Shown here: positions 49,082-58,170 of the stretch, one piece after another | How positions within the stretch are numbered: position 1 is the first letter of the stretch | How the letters are laid out: each line of letters starts with the position of its first letter | Source: Desulfofalx alkaliphila DSM 12257 | GTDB taxonomy: Bacteria; Bacillota; Desulfotomaculia; Desulfotomaculales; Desulfohalotomaculaceae | Length of the DNA stretch: 64,000 bases | Assembly: GCF_000711975.1 (NCBI RefSeq) | Contig: NZ_JONT01000015.1 | Coordinates: 1-64,000 of the forward strand | Direction: 5' to 3' | The notes under the pieces: generated by a model | Database searches by the model: none | What the model was told of the DNA's origin: nothing | What the model saw: the letters and a program-made list of their open reading frames with translations, nothing else | Made by a program: the position numbers and the translations under genes

Positions 49082-52000
49082 ATGGAAAACATGGAGGCTA
49101 TGAAGAAGACTGCACTGACCGGCTTGTTAAAACCCCTGGAAAGGCTGCCGGAATTTAACACTTTAATAAAGTCTATCAAGGCCGAAGCCAGCCAGCAAAT
49201 GGTCTTTGGGCTCAGTGGCACCCAGCAGGCCCTGGTCATGGCCGGTGTAATTGCCCTAAAAAAAGGGCCCATGCTGGTAATTACCCCCACGGAAACGGAA
49301 GCAAACACCTTGGTCGATGATTTAAAAGCCCTTTTACCCGGGCGCCGGGTGGTTACCTACCCGGTATGGCAGCCCATGCCCGTTGAGGTGCTGTCGCGCA
49401 GTGTGGATGTTATTTCCCAACGGCTAGAGGTATTGGAATTGCTGGCAAAGGATCATAATCCGGTGGTGGTGGCCCCGGTGGAATCCGTTATGCGCAGGCT
49501 GGTGCCCCTAGAGACCTATAAAAAACAGCGCCAACTGCTAAAACCGGGCGATCAGGTGGATCTGCAGCGGCTGCAAAGGTTTTTAGCGGCCATTGGCTAT
49601 GAGCGGGCAGAGATGGTGGAAGGCCTGGGGCAATTTTCTGTCCGGGGCGGCATCCTTGACATCTATCCCATGACCGGAAGGGAACCGGTGCGCATTGAGC
49701 TGTGGGGAGACGAAATAGACTCCATTCGCACCTTTGATGCGGTTTCCCAAAGATCGGTGGAGAACTTATTTGAAATAGAAATAACCCCCGCCAAGGAAAC
49801 GGTGCTCACTGAAAAAAGCTGGTCTGAGGGGCGGGAGCGAATACGGTCAGACTACCAAAGCCAACAAAAGAGGCTGTTTAGAAGTGCCACGGTGGATGCC
49901 CAACACCAATTGGCCGCCCAGGTGGAATCTTGGTTAAGTCGGATGGAGCAGCCGGTTTACTTTGAAGGCATTGAACAATTACTGCCCTACCTTTACCCCC
50001 GCGTGGCAAATATATTGGACTATTTGCCGGCGGGGGCCTGTGTGCTGGTGGATGACCCCATCCGCACCAAAGAGGTGGCAGAAACAATACAAAAAGAGCG
50101 GGCGGAAATCCATGGTGAACTCTTGAGTAAGGGTAAGGTTTTGCCTGCCCAACACGGGGTTTATTTGGAATGGCGTCAGCTTTTAGAGCGGATGGAAAAG
50201 AGAAACTGCCTGCACTTCTCCTTCTTGCCCCGCAGTGCCCATCATCTGAAAATAAGCAATATAATAAATTTTACCGCCAAGGCCATGCACCCCTTCTTAG
50301 GCAACACCGATGTTCTCAGTGAAGAAATAAAACACTGGCGGAGAAAAAATAATTCGGTGGTGCTGCAGGTAAGCAGTGACCAGCGGGCGAAAAACTTACT
50401 GGAGACCCTAAAGGAAAACCGGATAGATGCTGTTTACCTGGATCCTTTAACCGACCAGGTGGTGCCGGGCAATGTAATTATTACAAAGGGACAACTTTCC
50501 GCCGGCTTTGAACTGCCCGGCGCCCGCCTGGTGTTAATTACAGAAAAGGAGATTTACGGCCAGCGCAAGAGACCTAAATACAGGCAGCAAAGGACCGATA
50601 ACAGGTTTGCCCCCTTTGAAGATCTAAAGGTTAACGATTATGTTGTCCATGTTAACCACGGCATTGGCAGGTATTTGGGGGTTACCACCTTAGACATCGG
50701 CGGCATACAGAGGGACTATTTAATTGTTAAATTTGCCGGTGATGATAAGGTGTATGTGCCCACGGATCAGGTGGGGCTCTTGCAGCGCTACCTCGGCAAT
50801 GAAGGGGTAACGCCTAAACTTTCAAAATTAGGCGGCAGTGAATGGAACAGGGCCAAGGGCAAGGTGCGCCAAGCGGTAAGGGAAATGGCCGAAGACCTTT
50901 TGCGCTTATATGCTAAAAGACAGGCTTCAAAGGGTTATGCCTTTGGGGAAGATACCGTGTGGCAAAAGGAATTTGAAATGTCCTTTCCCTATGAAGAGAC
51001 CCCTGATCAGCTAAAGGCCATTCAAGAGGTCAAAAAAGACATGGAAGCCCCCAGACCCATGGATAGGCTGCTGTGCGGCGATGTTGGTTACGGTAAAACA
51101 GAAGTGGCCCTGCGGGCGGCCTTCAAGGCGGTAAACGAAGACAAGCAAGTGGCGGTGCTGGTACCCACCACCATCTTGGCCCAACAGCACTACAACACCT
51201 TCCGGGAAAGATTTGCCCCCTACCCAATAAATATTGAGGTGCTGTCGAGGTTTAGAACCCCTAAGGAACAGCGTCAGGTGTTGGCCGGCCTAAAGGATGG
51301 TACGGTGGATATAGTTATTGGCACACACCGCTTGGTGCAGGCCGATGTTAAATTTAAAGATTTGGGCCTCTTGGTGGTGGATGAGGAACAGCGCTTTGGG
51401 GTTGCCCACAAGGAAAAACTGAAGCAACTGCGGGAGACGGTGGATGTGCTGACCTTGACGGCCACCCCAATTCCCCGCACCCTCCATATGTCGCTGGTGA
51501 AGGTGCGGGATACCAGCCTGCTGGAAACTCCCCCGGAGGAGCGGTTTCCGGTGCAGACCTATGTGCTGGAGGAAGACCCCATTATGATCAGGGAGGCCAT
51601 TAAGAGGGAAATCAACCGGGGGGGACAGGTCTATTTTGTTCATAACCGGGTTGCTGAACTGGATACCGTGCACAAGTGGCTTAGGGAATTGGTGCCGGAG
51701 GCCCGTTTTGTGGTGGCCCACGGTCAGATGAAAGAGGACCAATTGGAGCGGGTAATGCTGGACTTTATGGAGGGCCGGTATGATGTGCTGATATGCACCA
51801 CCATTATTGAAACGGGCTTGGACATTTCCAATGTAAATACTCTAATAGTAAAGGATGCAGACAAGTTTGGCCTGGCTCAATTATACCAACTGAGGGGCCG
51901 GGTGGGCCGCACTAACCGCCTGGCTTACGCCTACCTAACCTTTAGAAGGGAAAAGGTGCTTACCGAGGTGGCAGAAAAGAGACTGTCAGCCATTAGGGAA

Positions 52001-52627
52001 TTTACTGATCTTGGCTCCGGTTATAAAATTGCCATGCGGGACCTGGAAATCAGGGGTGCCGGAAATATTTTAGGTGTAGAGCAGCATGGCCATATTGCCG
52101 AGGTGGGTTTTGACTTATACTGCCGCATGCTGGAGGAGGCGGTACAGGAAGCCAAGGGTGAGGTAATAGAAAAACCCCTTGCAACGGCAGTTGAGCTGCC
52201 GGTGGATGCTTATATACCTGAAGACTATATTAAAGAAGCCGGCCAAAAGGTAGAAATTTACCGCCGCCTTGCTGAAATAAAAAGTCTGGAAGAGCTGGCG
52301 GAATTGGAAGATGAGCTGATGGATCGGTACGGGGAATTGCCGGAGCCTGTGCAGCGCCTATTGATGGTTTGCCGGTTGAGAGTTATGGCCGCCAAACTTA
52401 GGATTAAATCCATCACCTACCAAAGGGCTGTTTATCGATTTGCCTTTGGTCCGGAACCGCCCCTGGATGCAGGGAAGCTGGTAAAATTAGGGGAGCTTTA
52501 TCGCAACAGGCTTAAATTTAATAACCTGGGCGATGAATTTGAAATCCAATTGAAGTCCAGGGACCTAAAACAGGTTGATGTGGGTTCCCTAAAAATGTTA
52601 ATGGACTTTATTAAGCAAATAGCTTAA
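49082..52627 (+). CDS. mfd: Transcription-repair coupling factor
   Basis: Mfd removes stalled RNA polymerase and recruits UvrA. The 1181 residues contain UvrB-like domains 1-2 (to about 340), the RNA-polymerase interacting domain (near 490-560, VHVNHGIGRYLGV), the RecG-like helicase with Walker A GDVGYGKTEVAL (about 666) and VVDEEQRFG, and the C-terminal autoinhibitory domain. No ribosome site lies directly before ATG 49082; the nearest, AAAGGAGTG, is 36 nt away across the hairpin described above. Confidence 0.97.
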   Translation: MENMEAMKKTALTGLLKPLERLPEFNTLIKSIKAEASQQMVFGLSGTQQALVMAGVIALKKGPMLVITPTETEANTLVDDLKALLPGRRVVTYPVWQPMPVEVLSRSVDVISQRLEVLELLAKDHNPVVVAPVESVMRRLVPLETYKKQRQLLKPGDQVDLQRLQRFLAAIGYERAEMVEGLGQFSVRGGILDIYPMTGREPVRIELWGDEIDSIRTFDAVSQRSVENLFEIEITPAKETVLTEKSWSEGRERIRSDYQSQQKRLFRSATVDAQHQLAAQVESWLSRMEQPVYFEGIEQLLPYLYPRVANILDYLPAGACVLVDDPIRTKEVAETIQKERAEIHGELLSKGKVLPAQHGVYLEWRQLLERMEKRNCLHFSFLPRSAHHLKISNIINFTAKAMHPFLGNTDVLSEEIKHWRRKNNSVVLQVSSDQRAKNLLETLKENRIDAVYLDPLTDQVVPGNVIITKGQLSAGFELPGARLVLITEKEIYGQRKRPKYRQQRTDNRFAPFEDLKVNDYVVHVNHGIGRYLGVTTLDIGGIQRDYLIVKFAGDDKVYVPTDQVGLLQRYLGNEGVTPKLSKLGGSEWNRAKGKVRQAVREMAEDLLRLYAKRQASKGYAFGEDTVWQKEFEMSFPYEETPDQLKAIQEVKKDMEAPRPMDRLLCGDVGYGKTEVALRAAFKAVNEDKQVAVLVPTTILAQQHYNTFRERFAPYPINIEVLSRFRTPKEQRQVLAGLKDGTVDIVIGTHRLVQADVKFKDLGLLVVDEEQRFGVAHKEKLKQLRETVDVLTLTATPIPRTLHMSLVKVRDTSLLETPPEERFPVQTYVLEEDPIMIREAIKREINRGGQVYFVHNRVAELDTVHKWLRELVPEARFVVAHGQMKEDQLERVMLDFMEGRYDVLICTTIIETGLDISNVNTLIVKDADKFGLAQLYQLRGRVGRTNRLAYAYLTFRREKVLTEVAEKRLSAIREFTDLGSGYKIAMRDLEIRGAGNILGVEQHGHIAEVGFDLYCRMLEEAVQEAKGEVIEKPLATAVELPVDAYIPEDYIKEAGQKVEIYRRLAEIKSLEELAELEDELMDRYGELPEPVQRLLMVCRLRVMAAKLRIKSITYQRAVYRFAFGPEPPLDAGKLVKLGELYRNRLKFNNLGDEFEIQLKSRDLKQVDVGSLKMLMDFIKQIA

Positions 52628-52686
52628 TGTGTAAATTGTAGTTTCTTGGGTTTAGGCGGTTATTTTAGAATGAAGGGAGTATTGGC

Positions 52687-53694
52687 ATGAAAATTTTTAA
52701 TGCAAGGCGCTTATTTATTATCTGCATGGCGGTATTACTGCTTATTACAGTGGGATGTGGCCAAAAGCAGCGGGTGGCGGCCACCGTTAACGGTGAAGAG
52801 ATCAGTATGGAACTGTTTGACAAAAGGCTGGCCCTGGTTAAAGAAAATCTTGAGCAGCAGGGGTTGAGCTTTGAAAGCGATGAGGGGAAAGAATACGAGG
52901 CAACCCTTAGGGAGCAGGTGCTCAATGAATTAATTGATGCGGCCTTGATACGCCAGCAGGCAGAGGCACAAGGGGTGCTGCCCACTGAGGACGAAATAAA
53001 TAAGGAGATTGAAGCAATTAAAGCCTCTTACCCTTCCGAAAAAGAGTATAAGAAAGCTTTGAACATGTTTTATAAGGACGAGGGGGAGCTTTATCAAGAT
53101 ATCTTAACGGCCCTGGCAATGGAAAACTTATACCAAAAAATAACAGAGGATGTAAAAGAGATTAGTGAAGAGCAAGTCAGGGAATACTACCAGCAAAATA
53201 AAGCTCAATTCACCACACCGGAACAGCTGGAAGTGAGGCATATTCTTTTCTATGTAAACGAAGATGAAAACCCAGCCATTCCTGTGCAGCGCAGTGAAGA
53301 GGAAGCCAAGGCTTTGGCCGTTGAGGTAATTGAAGAGTTAAATCAAGGCAGGGAATTTGCACAGCTGGCACAAGAAAAATCTGAAGATACCGGAACCAAA
53401 GAGGAAGGGGGTATCTACGTATTTTCACCGCAGGCCGGAATGACAGATCCTGATTTTGCCAGGGCAGCGGCAAACCTCTCCAAGGGTGAATATACAAAGG
53501 AACCGGTGCGAAGCCAATTTGGCTATCATGTTATTAAGCTGGATAAGGTTGTACCGGCTAAAGAGGCTCCCTTTGAAGAGGTAAGGGCACTGATTGAAAC
53601 AAATTTGTTTGAACAGAGCAAGCAGGAATTTTTTGTTGAATTCATGGATGATGTAAGGGACAAGGCAGAGATAAATAAAGAAGCTTTGGTATAA
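52687..53694 (+). CDS. PpiC-type peptidyl-prolyl isomerase lipoprotein (PrsA/SurA-like)
   Basis: The 335-residue precursor has a lipobox (ITVGCG, Cys about residue 21), an N-terminal SurA-like chaperone part (VAATVNGEEIS, then helices) and a parvulin domain at about 180-285 (EVRHILFYVNED, then GGIYVFSPQAGMTDPDF and SQFGYHVIKLD). It would fold secreted proteins at the outer membrane surface. B. subtilis has no such gene at this place. Confidence 0.92.
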   Translation: MKIFNARRLFIICMAVLLLITVGCGQKQRVAATVNGEEISMELFDKRLALVKENLEQQGLSFESDEGKEYEATLREQVLNELIDAALIRQQAEAQGVLPTEDEINKEIEAIKASYPSEKEYKKALNMFYKDEGELYQDILTALAMENLYQKITEDVKEISEEQVREYYQQNKAQFTTPEQLEVRHILFYVNEDENPAIPVQRSEEEAKALAVEVIEELNQGREFAQLAQEKSEDTGTKEEGGIYVFSPQAGMTDPDFARAAANLSKGEYTKEPVRSQFGYHVIKLDKVVPAKEAPFEEVRALIETNLFEQSKQEFFVEFMDDVRDKAEINKEALV

Positions 53695-53765
53695 AGTGAC
53701 ATTTCGGCAAAAAGATAGACAAACCCCTAAAAGCCGAAAATTATTTATCAACATTGGTAAAATAT

Positions 53766-53795
53766 GAATAAATGCAAACCTCCGGTTATATACTA
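53766..53795 (+). promoter_or_regulatory. SigG/SigF-type promoter of spoVT
   Basis: GAATA (matching GHATR), an 18-bp spacer and TATACTA, one base from the consensus CATACTA. spoVT is a SigG gene in Bacillus. Confidence 0.6.
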
Positions 53796-53850
53796 ACACA
53801 GAAAGTTATTTCGCGTGAATCATGCAGAAAAAAGGAGGGAAGGGAAATAC

Positions 53851-54411
53851 ATGAAGGCAACGGGAATAGTTCGTCGTATAGATGATTTGGGAAGGGTTGT
53901 AATACCAAAGGAAATCCGTAGAACGTTGCGTATCAGAGAGGGCGACCCATTAGAAATTTTTGTGGACAGGGAAGGCGAAGTGATCCTAAAGAAATATTCT
54001 CCCATTGGCGAGCTGGGCGATTTTGCTAAAGAGTATGCTGATTCTTTGCACGAGGCCTTGGGGCATATAGCCTGTATAGCGGATAGAGATACCATTATAG
54101 CAGTGTCCGGTGCACCAAAGAAAGAGCTGCTAAACAAACCTGTGGGTCCGGCGGTGGAAAAGGTAATGGAAGACCGGAAAGCCATTATAGTAAATGACCC
54201 TGCGGAGGATCCCCACTGTAAAGAGGGTGCCATAATTGATGACGGTGAGTGTAAATACTCCTGTGTGGTAATTGCACCCATCATCTCCGAGGGCGATCCC
54301 ATTGGCGCGGTGATTCTTGCCTCCAAGGAGAGCGATGTCAAAATGGATGAAATGGAATTAAAATTAGCGGAAACAGCGGCAGGTTTTTTAGCCAAACAAA
54401 TGGAACAATAG
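53851..54411 (+). CDS. spoVT: Stage V sporulation transcription factor SpoVT
   Basis: SpoVT tunes SigG-dependent genes in the forespore. The 186 residues begin with an AbrB domain (MKATGIVRRIDDLGRVVIPK) and end with a GAF-like domain (ADRDTIIAVSGAPKKELLN to the C-terminus). ATG 53851 is used; AAAGGAGGGAAGGGA precedes it, and upstream in-frame codons are not needed. mfd-spoVT-yabN order is conserved. Confidence 0.95.
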   Translation: MKATGIVRRIDDLGRVVIPKEIRRTLRIREGDPLEIFVDREGEVILKKYSPIGELGDFAKEYADSLHEALGHIACIADRDTIIAVSGAPKKELLNKPVGPAVEKVMEDRKAIIVNDPAEDPHCKEGAIIDDGECKYSCVVIAPIISEGDPIGAVILASKESDVKMDEMELKLAETAAGFLAKQMEQ

Positions 54412-54412
54412 G

Positions 54413-54435
54413 AAAGGAGGCCATGGGCCTCCTTT
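54413..54435 (+). terminator. Terminator after spoVT
   Basis: AAAGGAGGCC and GGCCTCCTTT form a perfect 10-bp stem around ATG, followed by AAATATTT. Confidence 0.7.
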
Positions 54436-54480
54436 AAATATTTAAGGTATCAAATGTATTAAATTATCGGTGGTGGGCTA

Positions 54481-55986
54481 ATGAGCGGTAACAAAATAAC
54501 TATTGCCGGGCTGGGGCCGGGAAGCAAAGACTTTTTAACCCTGGGGGTCATTAAAGCTTTGCAAGAATCCCCGCGGATATTGCTGCGCACCAAGGTGCAT
54601 CCGGTGGTGCCTTATTTGCAGAGCCAGGGGATTGTATTTGAATCCTTTGATAAATACTATGAAGAGGCCGCAAACTTTCAGGAGCTCTACAGGCAGATTG
54701 CCCATAGGGTGCTGCTGGAAGCCCGGAAGGGTAAAGTCTTATACGCGGTGCCGGGGCACCCGCTGGTTGCCGAGGATACGGTGCAGTTAATAATGGCCGG
54801 AGCCAAGGAGCAGGGTATTGAGGTGGAAATTTTACCCGGTGCCAGTTTTTTAGATGCCATTTTTAATGCCATCCCCTATGACCCCAATAGGGGTTTGCAG
54901 GTGTTGGATGGGTTGGCGCTGGGGGAAAAAAGGCCCGACGTGACGGTGGCCGCAGTCATTACACAGGTATATTCCCCCCTGGTGGCCGCCGAAGTGAAGC
55001 TGACCTTGATGGACTACTACCCGGACGATCATCCCGTGGTGCTTATTCGGGGGGCGGGAATTCCCGGTGAAGAAAGGCTGGCACCAATGCCCTTGTATCA
55101 AGTGGACAGGCATCAGTGGGTGGATCACCTAACCAGCCTTTTTGTACCGGCCCTGGCCAAGCCGGCAGGTAAAAATAAGGATGGGTGTGTATATCCTTTA
55201 GATCCTTTGGTAAATGTAATGGCAACACTGAGATCCGACGGCGGTTGCCCCTGGGACAAGGAGCAGACCCATCAGAGTTTAAAACCGTACCTGGTGGAAG
55301 AGACCTACGAGGTGATGGAGGCCCTGGACACAGCTGATGCGCATAAAATATGTGAGGAGTTGGGAGACTTACTTTTACAAATTGTTTTCCATGCGCAAAT
55401 AGCCAGGGAAAAAGAGCAGTTTAACATTAATGATGTGGTAGAAGCAATAACGGAAAAAATGATTCGCCGCCATCCCCATGTCTTTAGCGACCTTAGCTTG
55501 CGGACCAGTGATGAGGTTTTGGTAAATTGGGATAAGATTAAAGAGGAGGAGCGGCAGGGCGAGGGGGCAAAGTCCTTATTGGACAATATACCAAAGGGCT
55601 TGCCTGCCCTGGCAAGGGCCGCCAAACTGCAAACCAGGGCAGCCCGGGTGGGCTTTGATTGGCCGGATTATACCGGTGCCCTGGAGAAGGTTAACGAAGA
55701 AATTCTTGAGCTTTGTAAGGCAATTGAAGACAAGAAAAAGGAAGAAATTGCCTCTGAACTGGGAGACTTGCTGTTTGCAGTGGTTAACCTGGGCAGGCTG
55801 CTGGATGTAGATGCTGAAGGGGCCCTTAACGGCACAAACGGAAAGTTTGTGCGCCGGTTTCAGTACATAGAAGAAAAGGCCCGGCAAGGGGGGAAAGACC
55901 TAAAAAACATGACCCTGGAGGAGATGGATTACTGGTGGAACAGTGCCAAGGGTTTGGAAGGCAAAAAAGATGGGAAAAATAATTAA
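54481..55986 (+). CDS. mazG: Tetrapyrrole methylase / nucleoside triphosphate pyrophosphohydrolase fusion (YabN, MazG)
   Basis: The 501 residues join an N-terminal SAM-dependent methylase-like domain (IAGLGPGSKDFLTLG, YAVPGHPLVAEDTV, PGASFLDAIF) with two MazG repeats (EETYEVMEALDT, ELGDLLLQIVFH; second copy EINEEILELCK region and ELGDLLFAVVNL). The MazG part hydrolyses NTPs to NMPs. This fusion is the YabN form of spore-forming Firmicutes. Confidence 0.95.
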   Translation: MSGNKITIAGLGPGSKDFLTLGVIKALQESPRILLRTKVHPVVPYLQSQGIVFESFDKYYEEAANFQELYRQIAHRVLLEARKGKVLYAVPGHPLVAEDTVQLIMAGAKEQGIEVEILPGASFLDAIFNAIPYDPNRGLQVLDGLALGEKRPDVTVAAVITQVYSPLVAAEVKLTLMDYYPDDHPVVLIRGAGIPGEERLAPMPLYQVDRHQWVDHLTSLFVPALAKPAGKNKDGCVYPLDPLVNVMATLRSDGGCPWDKEQTHQSLKPYLVEETYEVMEALDTADAHKICEELGDLLLQIVFHAQIAREKEQFNINDVVEAITEKMIRRHPHVFSDLSLRTSDEVLVNWDKIKEEERQGEGAKSLLDNIPKGLPALARAAKLQTRAARVGFDWPDYTGALEKVNEEILELCKAIEDKKKEEIASELGDLLFAVVNLGRLLDVDAEGALNGTNGKFVRRFQYIEEKARQGGKDLKNMTLEEMDYWWNSAKGLEGKKDGKNN

Positions 55987-56059
55987 TAAATTGCAGGAAA
56001 TGTTTGTTAAGCGGAAGGAAATAAGCGTGTTTTATCGAAGTGTTCATGGAATTTATGGA

Positions 56060-56074
56060 AATTCATGATGAATT
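56060..56074. repeat. Odd palindrome upstream of hup
   Basis: AATTCAT and ATGAATT flank one G, placed 2 nt before the hup ribosome site. It could be an operator or merely an AT-rich bend site. Confidence 0.35.
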
Positions 56075-56092
56075 CTGGAGGAGGTATTTTTA

Positions 56093-56368
56093 GTGAACAA
56101 GGCAGAGTTGATTTCTAGCGTTGCAGAGAAAACGGAACTGACAAAAAAGGACGCCGAAAGGGCAGTTACTGCAGTGCTGGAAAGTGTTACAGAGGCGTTG
56201 GCGTCGGGCGACAAGGTACAACTGATTGGCTTTGGCACCTTTGAAATCAGGGAGCGTGCAGCGCGCAAGGGCCGCAACCCACAAACCGGTGAAGAAATAA
56301 CCATTGCCGCCACAAAAGTACCTGTGTTTAAGGCGGGCAAGGCCCTAAAAGAATCAGTGGCTAAATAA
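56093..56368 (+). CDS. hup: HU family DNA-binding protein
   Basis: The 91-residue histone-like protein shows [38 protein letters not shown] and [14 protein letters not shown], all canonical HU motifs. GTG follows GGAGGAGG. Own terminator follows. Confidence 0.97.
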   Translation: MNKAELISSVAEKTELTKKDAERAVTAVLESVTEALASGDKVQLIGFGTFEIRERAARKGRNPQTGEEITIAATKVPVFKAGKALKESVAK

Positions 56369-56371
56369 GAA

Positions 56372-56406
56372 AATAATCAGACCATATTATGGTCTGATTA
56401 TTTTTT
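56372..56406 (+). terminator. Terminator after hup
   Basis: AATAATCAGACCAT and ATGGTCTGATTATT form a perfect 14-bp stem with a 3-nt loop, followed by six T. Confidence 0.9.
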
Positions 56407-56451
56407 ACGGGGGGCAAAATACCTGGGGTGTCCTGCCGGAGGAGGTGTGCA

Positions 56452-56721
56452 ATGAGACTGGATAAATTTTTAAAGGTTTCCAGAATTATTAAAAGGCGTA
56501 CCCTGGCAAAGGAAGTATGTGACAGCGGCAAAATAGACTTAAACGGCCGGGTGGCCAAGGCTGCCAGCGAGGTAAAGCCGGGGGATATTTTAAATCTGGA
56601 CTTGGGACGCAGAAAATTAAAAGTAAAAATAGTGGAGGTTAAAGACACCGTACCCGCCAAAGAGGCGGCAAGCCTATATGAGGTGCTGGAAGAAACCGGG
56701 CTGCCCCAAGAACAACTATAA
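56452..56721 (+). CDS. rqcP: RqcP, S4-domain factor of ribosome-associated quality control
   Basis: RqcP stabilises the P-site tRNA on obstructed 50S subunits while RqcH adds alanine tails. The 89-residue protein is one S4 domain: MRLDKFLKVSRIIKRRTLAKE, then GKIDLNGRVAKAASEVKPGD. ATG follows GGAGGAGGTG. B. subtilis yabO lies at the same place. Confidence 0.94.
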   Translation: MRLDKFLKVSRIIKRRTLAKEVCDSGKIDLNGRVAKAASEVKPGDILNLDLGRRKLKVKIVEVKDTVPAKEAASLYEVLEETGLPQEQL

Positions 56722-56790
56722 TTAATAATTAATTACCCCTTTGCGAACAATAAGAAAAACAGTTCATTAAAAAAGGGGTGTTATTTTGAC

Positions 56791-57732
56791 ATGCGCAAGG
56801 CAAGTGTTTATTTTAAGTTAGGTATTATTTTAACCCTGATCATGCTGTTGCTGGCCTCATGTGCCCGGGGCCCCGATCAAAAGCCCCAGCCGAAGGAGGA
56901 ACCCACCATAACTCTATATGTGAATGAAACCGGGGAAGTAAAGGAAATAAAGCTGGAAGAATACTTAGCCGGGGTGGTGGCCGCTGAAATGGAGCCCACC
57001 TGGCCGGTGGAGGCTCTGGCTGCCCAGGCCATACTGGCCCGCACCTATACCCTAGAGAATATCGAAACGGGCCGGGTTAAGGAAATGCACGGCACAGATG
57101 CCTCCACCAGCGTTGAAGAGTTTCAGGCCTACAACCCCGACCTGATTAACGATCAGGTTAGAACTGCCATCGAGGCCACCCGGGGAGAAGTTATTAAGTA
57201 CAAGGGCCAATATGTAAAGGGATGGTTCTCTGCCTGTTGTGCCAGTAATACCGCCGGGGCAGAGGAGGGTTTAAACTGGACCGAAACAAAAACCCCCTAT
57301 ATAGAGGCCGGCTTAGATGACGGTTGTTTAGAGATAACCCAAGAGGAAAATGTAAACTGGGAGGCCCGCATACCCCTGGCCCAAGTGAGGGCAGCGGTGC
57401 AGGAAATAAGGGGCAATGAATTGGGGGATATAAACTCCGCAGAGATAACCGAGACAGGCCCCTCCGGCAGGGCCGTGGAAATTACCCTGGGCGAGACAAA
57501 GGTAAATGCTCCGGAACTGAGGCTGGCGGTGGGCAGTGATATCATGCGGTCCACCCTGCTGAAGGATATTTCCCTTGCCGGTGACCATCTGGTGATGGTG
57601 GGCAACGGCTACGGACACGGGGTGGGCATGTGCCAGTGGGGGGCCAAAAGGATGGCAGAGGACAATAAGTCCCCTGAGGAAATAATAAAATTTTACTACC
57701 GGGGCGTAACCATCGAAAAGCTTTGGGACTAA
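56791..57732 (+). CDS. SpoIID/LytB-domain lipoprotein
   Basis: The 313-residue precursor has a lipobox (LLASC, Cys about 24) and a SpoIID domain: EEYLAGVVAAEMEPTWPVEALAAQAILARTY region with the catalytic Glu, HGTDASTSVEEFQAY, a Cys pair (CCASNTAG), and the C-terminal GYGHGVGMCQWGA motif. SpoIID-type enzymes cleave glycan strands denuded of stem peptides, in sporulation or during cell-wall turnover. It is extra relative to the Bacillus yabO-yabP order. Confidence 0.93.
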   Translation: MRKASVYFKLGIILTLIMLLLASCARGPDQKPQPKEEPTITLYVNETGEVKEIKLEEYLAGVVAAEMEPTWPVEALAAQAILARTYTLENIETGRVKEMHGTDASTSVEEFQAYNPDLINDQVRTAIEATRGEVIKYKGQYVKGWFSACCASNTAGAEEGLNWTETKTPYIEAGLDDGCLEITQEENVNWEARIPLAQVRAAVQEIRGNELGDINSAEITETGPSGRAVEITLGETKVNAPELRLAVGSDIMRSTLLKDISLAGDHLVMVGNGYGHGVGMCQWGAKRMAEDNKSPEEIIKFYYRGVTIEKLWD

Positions 57733-57747
57733 GAATCCACAAGCTGC

Positions 57748-57785
57748 AAGCAGGGTGCTGATTAATGGCGCACCCTGCTTTTTTA
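57748..57785 (+). terminator. Terminator after the SpoIID-like gene
   Basis: AAGCAGGGTGC and GCACCCTGCTT form an 11-bp stem followed by seven T. Confidence 0.9.
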
Positions 57786-57786
57786 T

Positions 57787-57814
57787 TCATATTTGCAGTA
57801 AAGGAGCATAAATA
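57787..57814 (+). promoter_or_regulatory. SigE-type promoter of yabP-yabQ
   Basis: TCATATT matches the SigE -35 KMATATT exactly. CATAAATA, 13 bp later, resembles the -10 CATACANT. yabP is a SigE gene in Bacillus, and the position before yabP fits. Confidence 0.55.
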
Positions 57815-57850
57815 TAAACAATAATCTATGTGCTGAATGGAGGGAGCGGT

Positions 57851-58135
57851 GTGGAAGAGCGGAGCAGCCACAGATTGGATATGGTTGACAGAAAGCAACT
57901 GACCTTAAAAGGGGTTCAGCATGTTGGCTCCTTTAACGATTACGAAATCACACTGGATACAAATATGGGTTATGTGTCATTAAAGGGAGAAAACTTACAC
58001 ATCACACAGTTAAATCTAGAAGAGGGTGACTTAACTGTAGAAGGTTATATTAATGCCATTGAGTACATTGATGGGAAAACCGCCAAGGGTGGAAAGGTAA
58101 AGGGCAAGGGAATTTTAGACAGGTTGCTGAAGTAG
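57851..58135 (+). CDS. yabP: Sporulation protein YabP
   Basis: The 94-residue beta-rich protein has the family pattern LTLKGVQHVGSFNDYEITLDT and GYVSLKGENLHI. YabP is needed for sporulation in B. subtilis, role unknown. GTG 57851 is placed by GGAGGGAG; an upstream GTG at 57830 lies before that site. Confidence 0.93.
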   Translation: MEERSSHRLDMVDRKQLTLKGVQHVGSFNDYEITLDTNMGYVSLKGENLHITQLNLEEGDLTVEGYINAIEYIDGKTAKGGKVKGKGILDRLLK

Positions 58136-58170
58136 GGGCGGTCAGAGGGGGTGTGGCCTAGCTGATACCT

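Noticed and set aside
53820-54395. 191-codon minus-strand frame opposite spoVT
   Set aside because: Shadow of a strongly biased real gene; low-complexity composition rich in Ser and no ribosome site.
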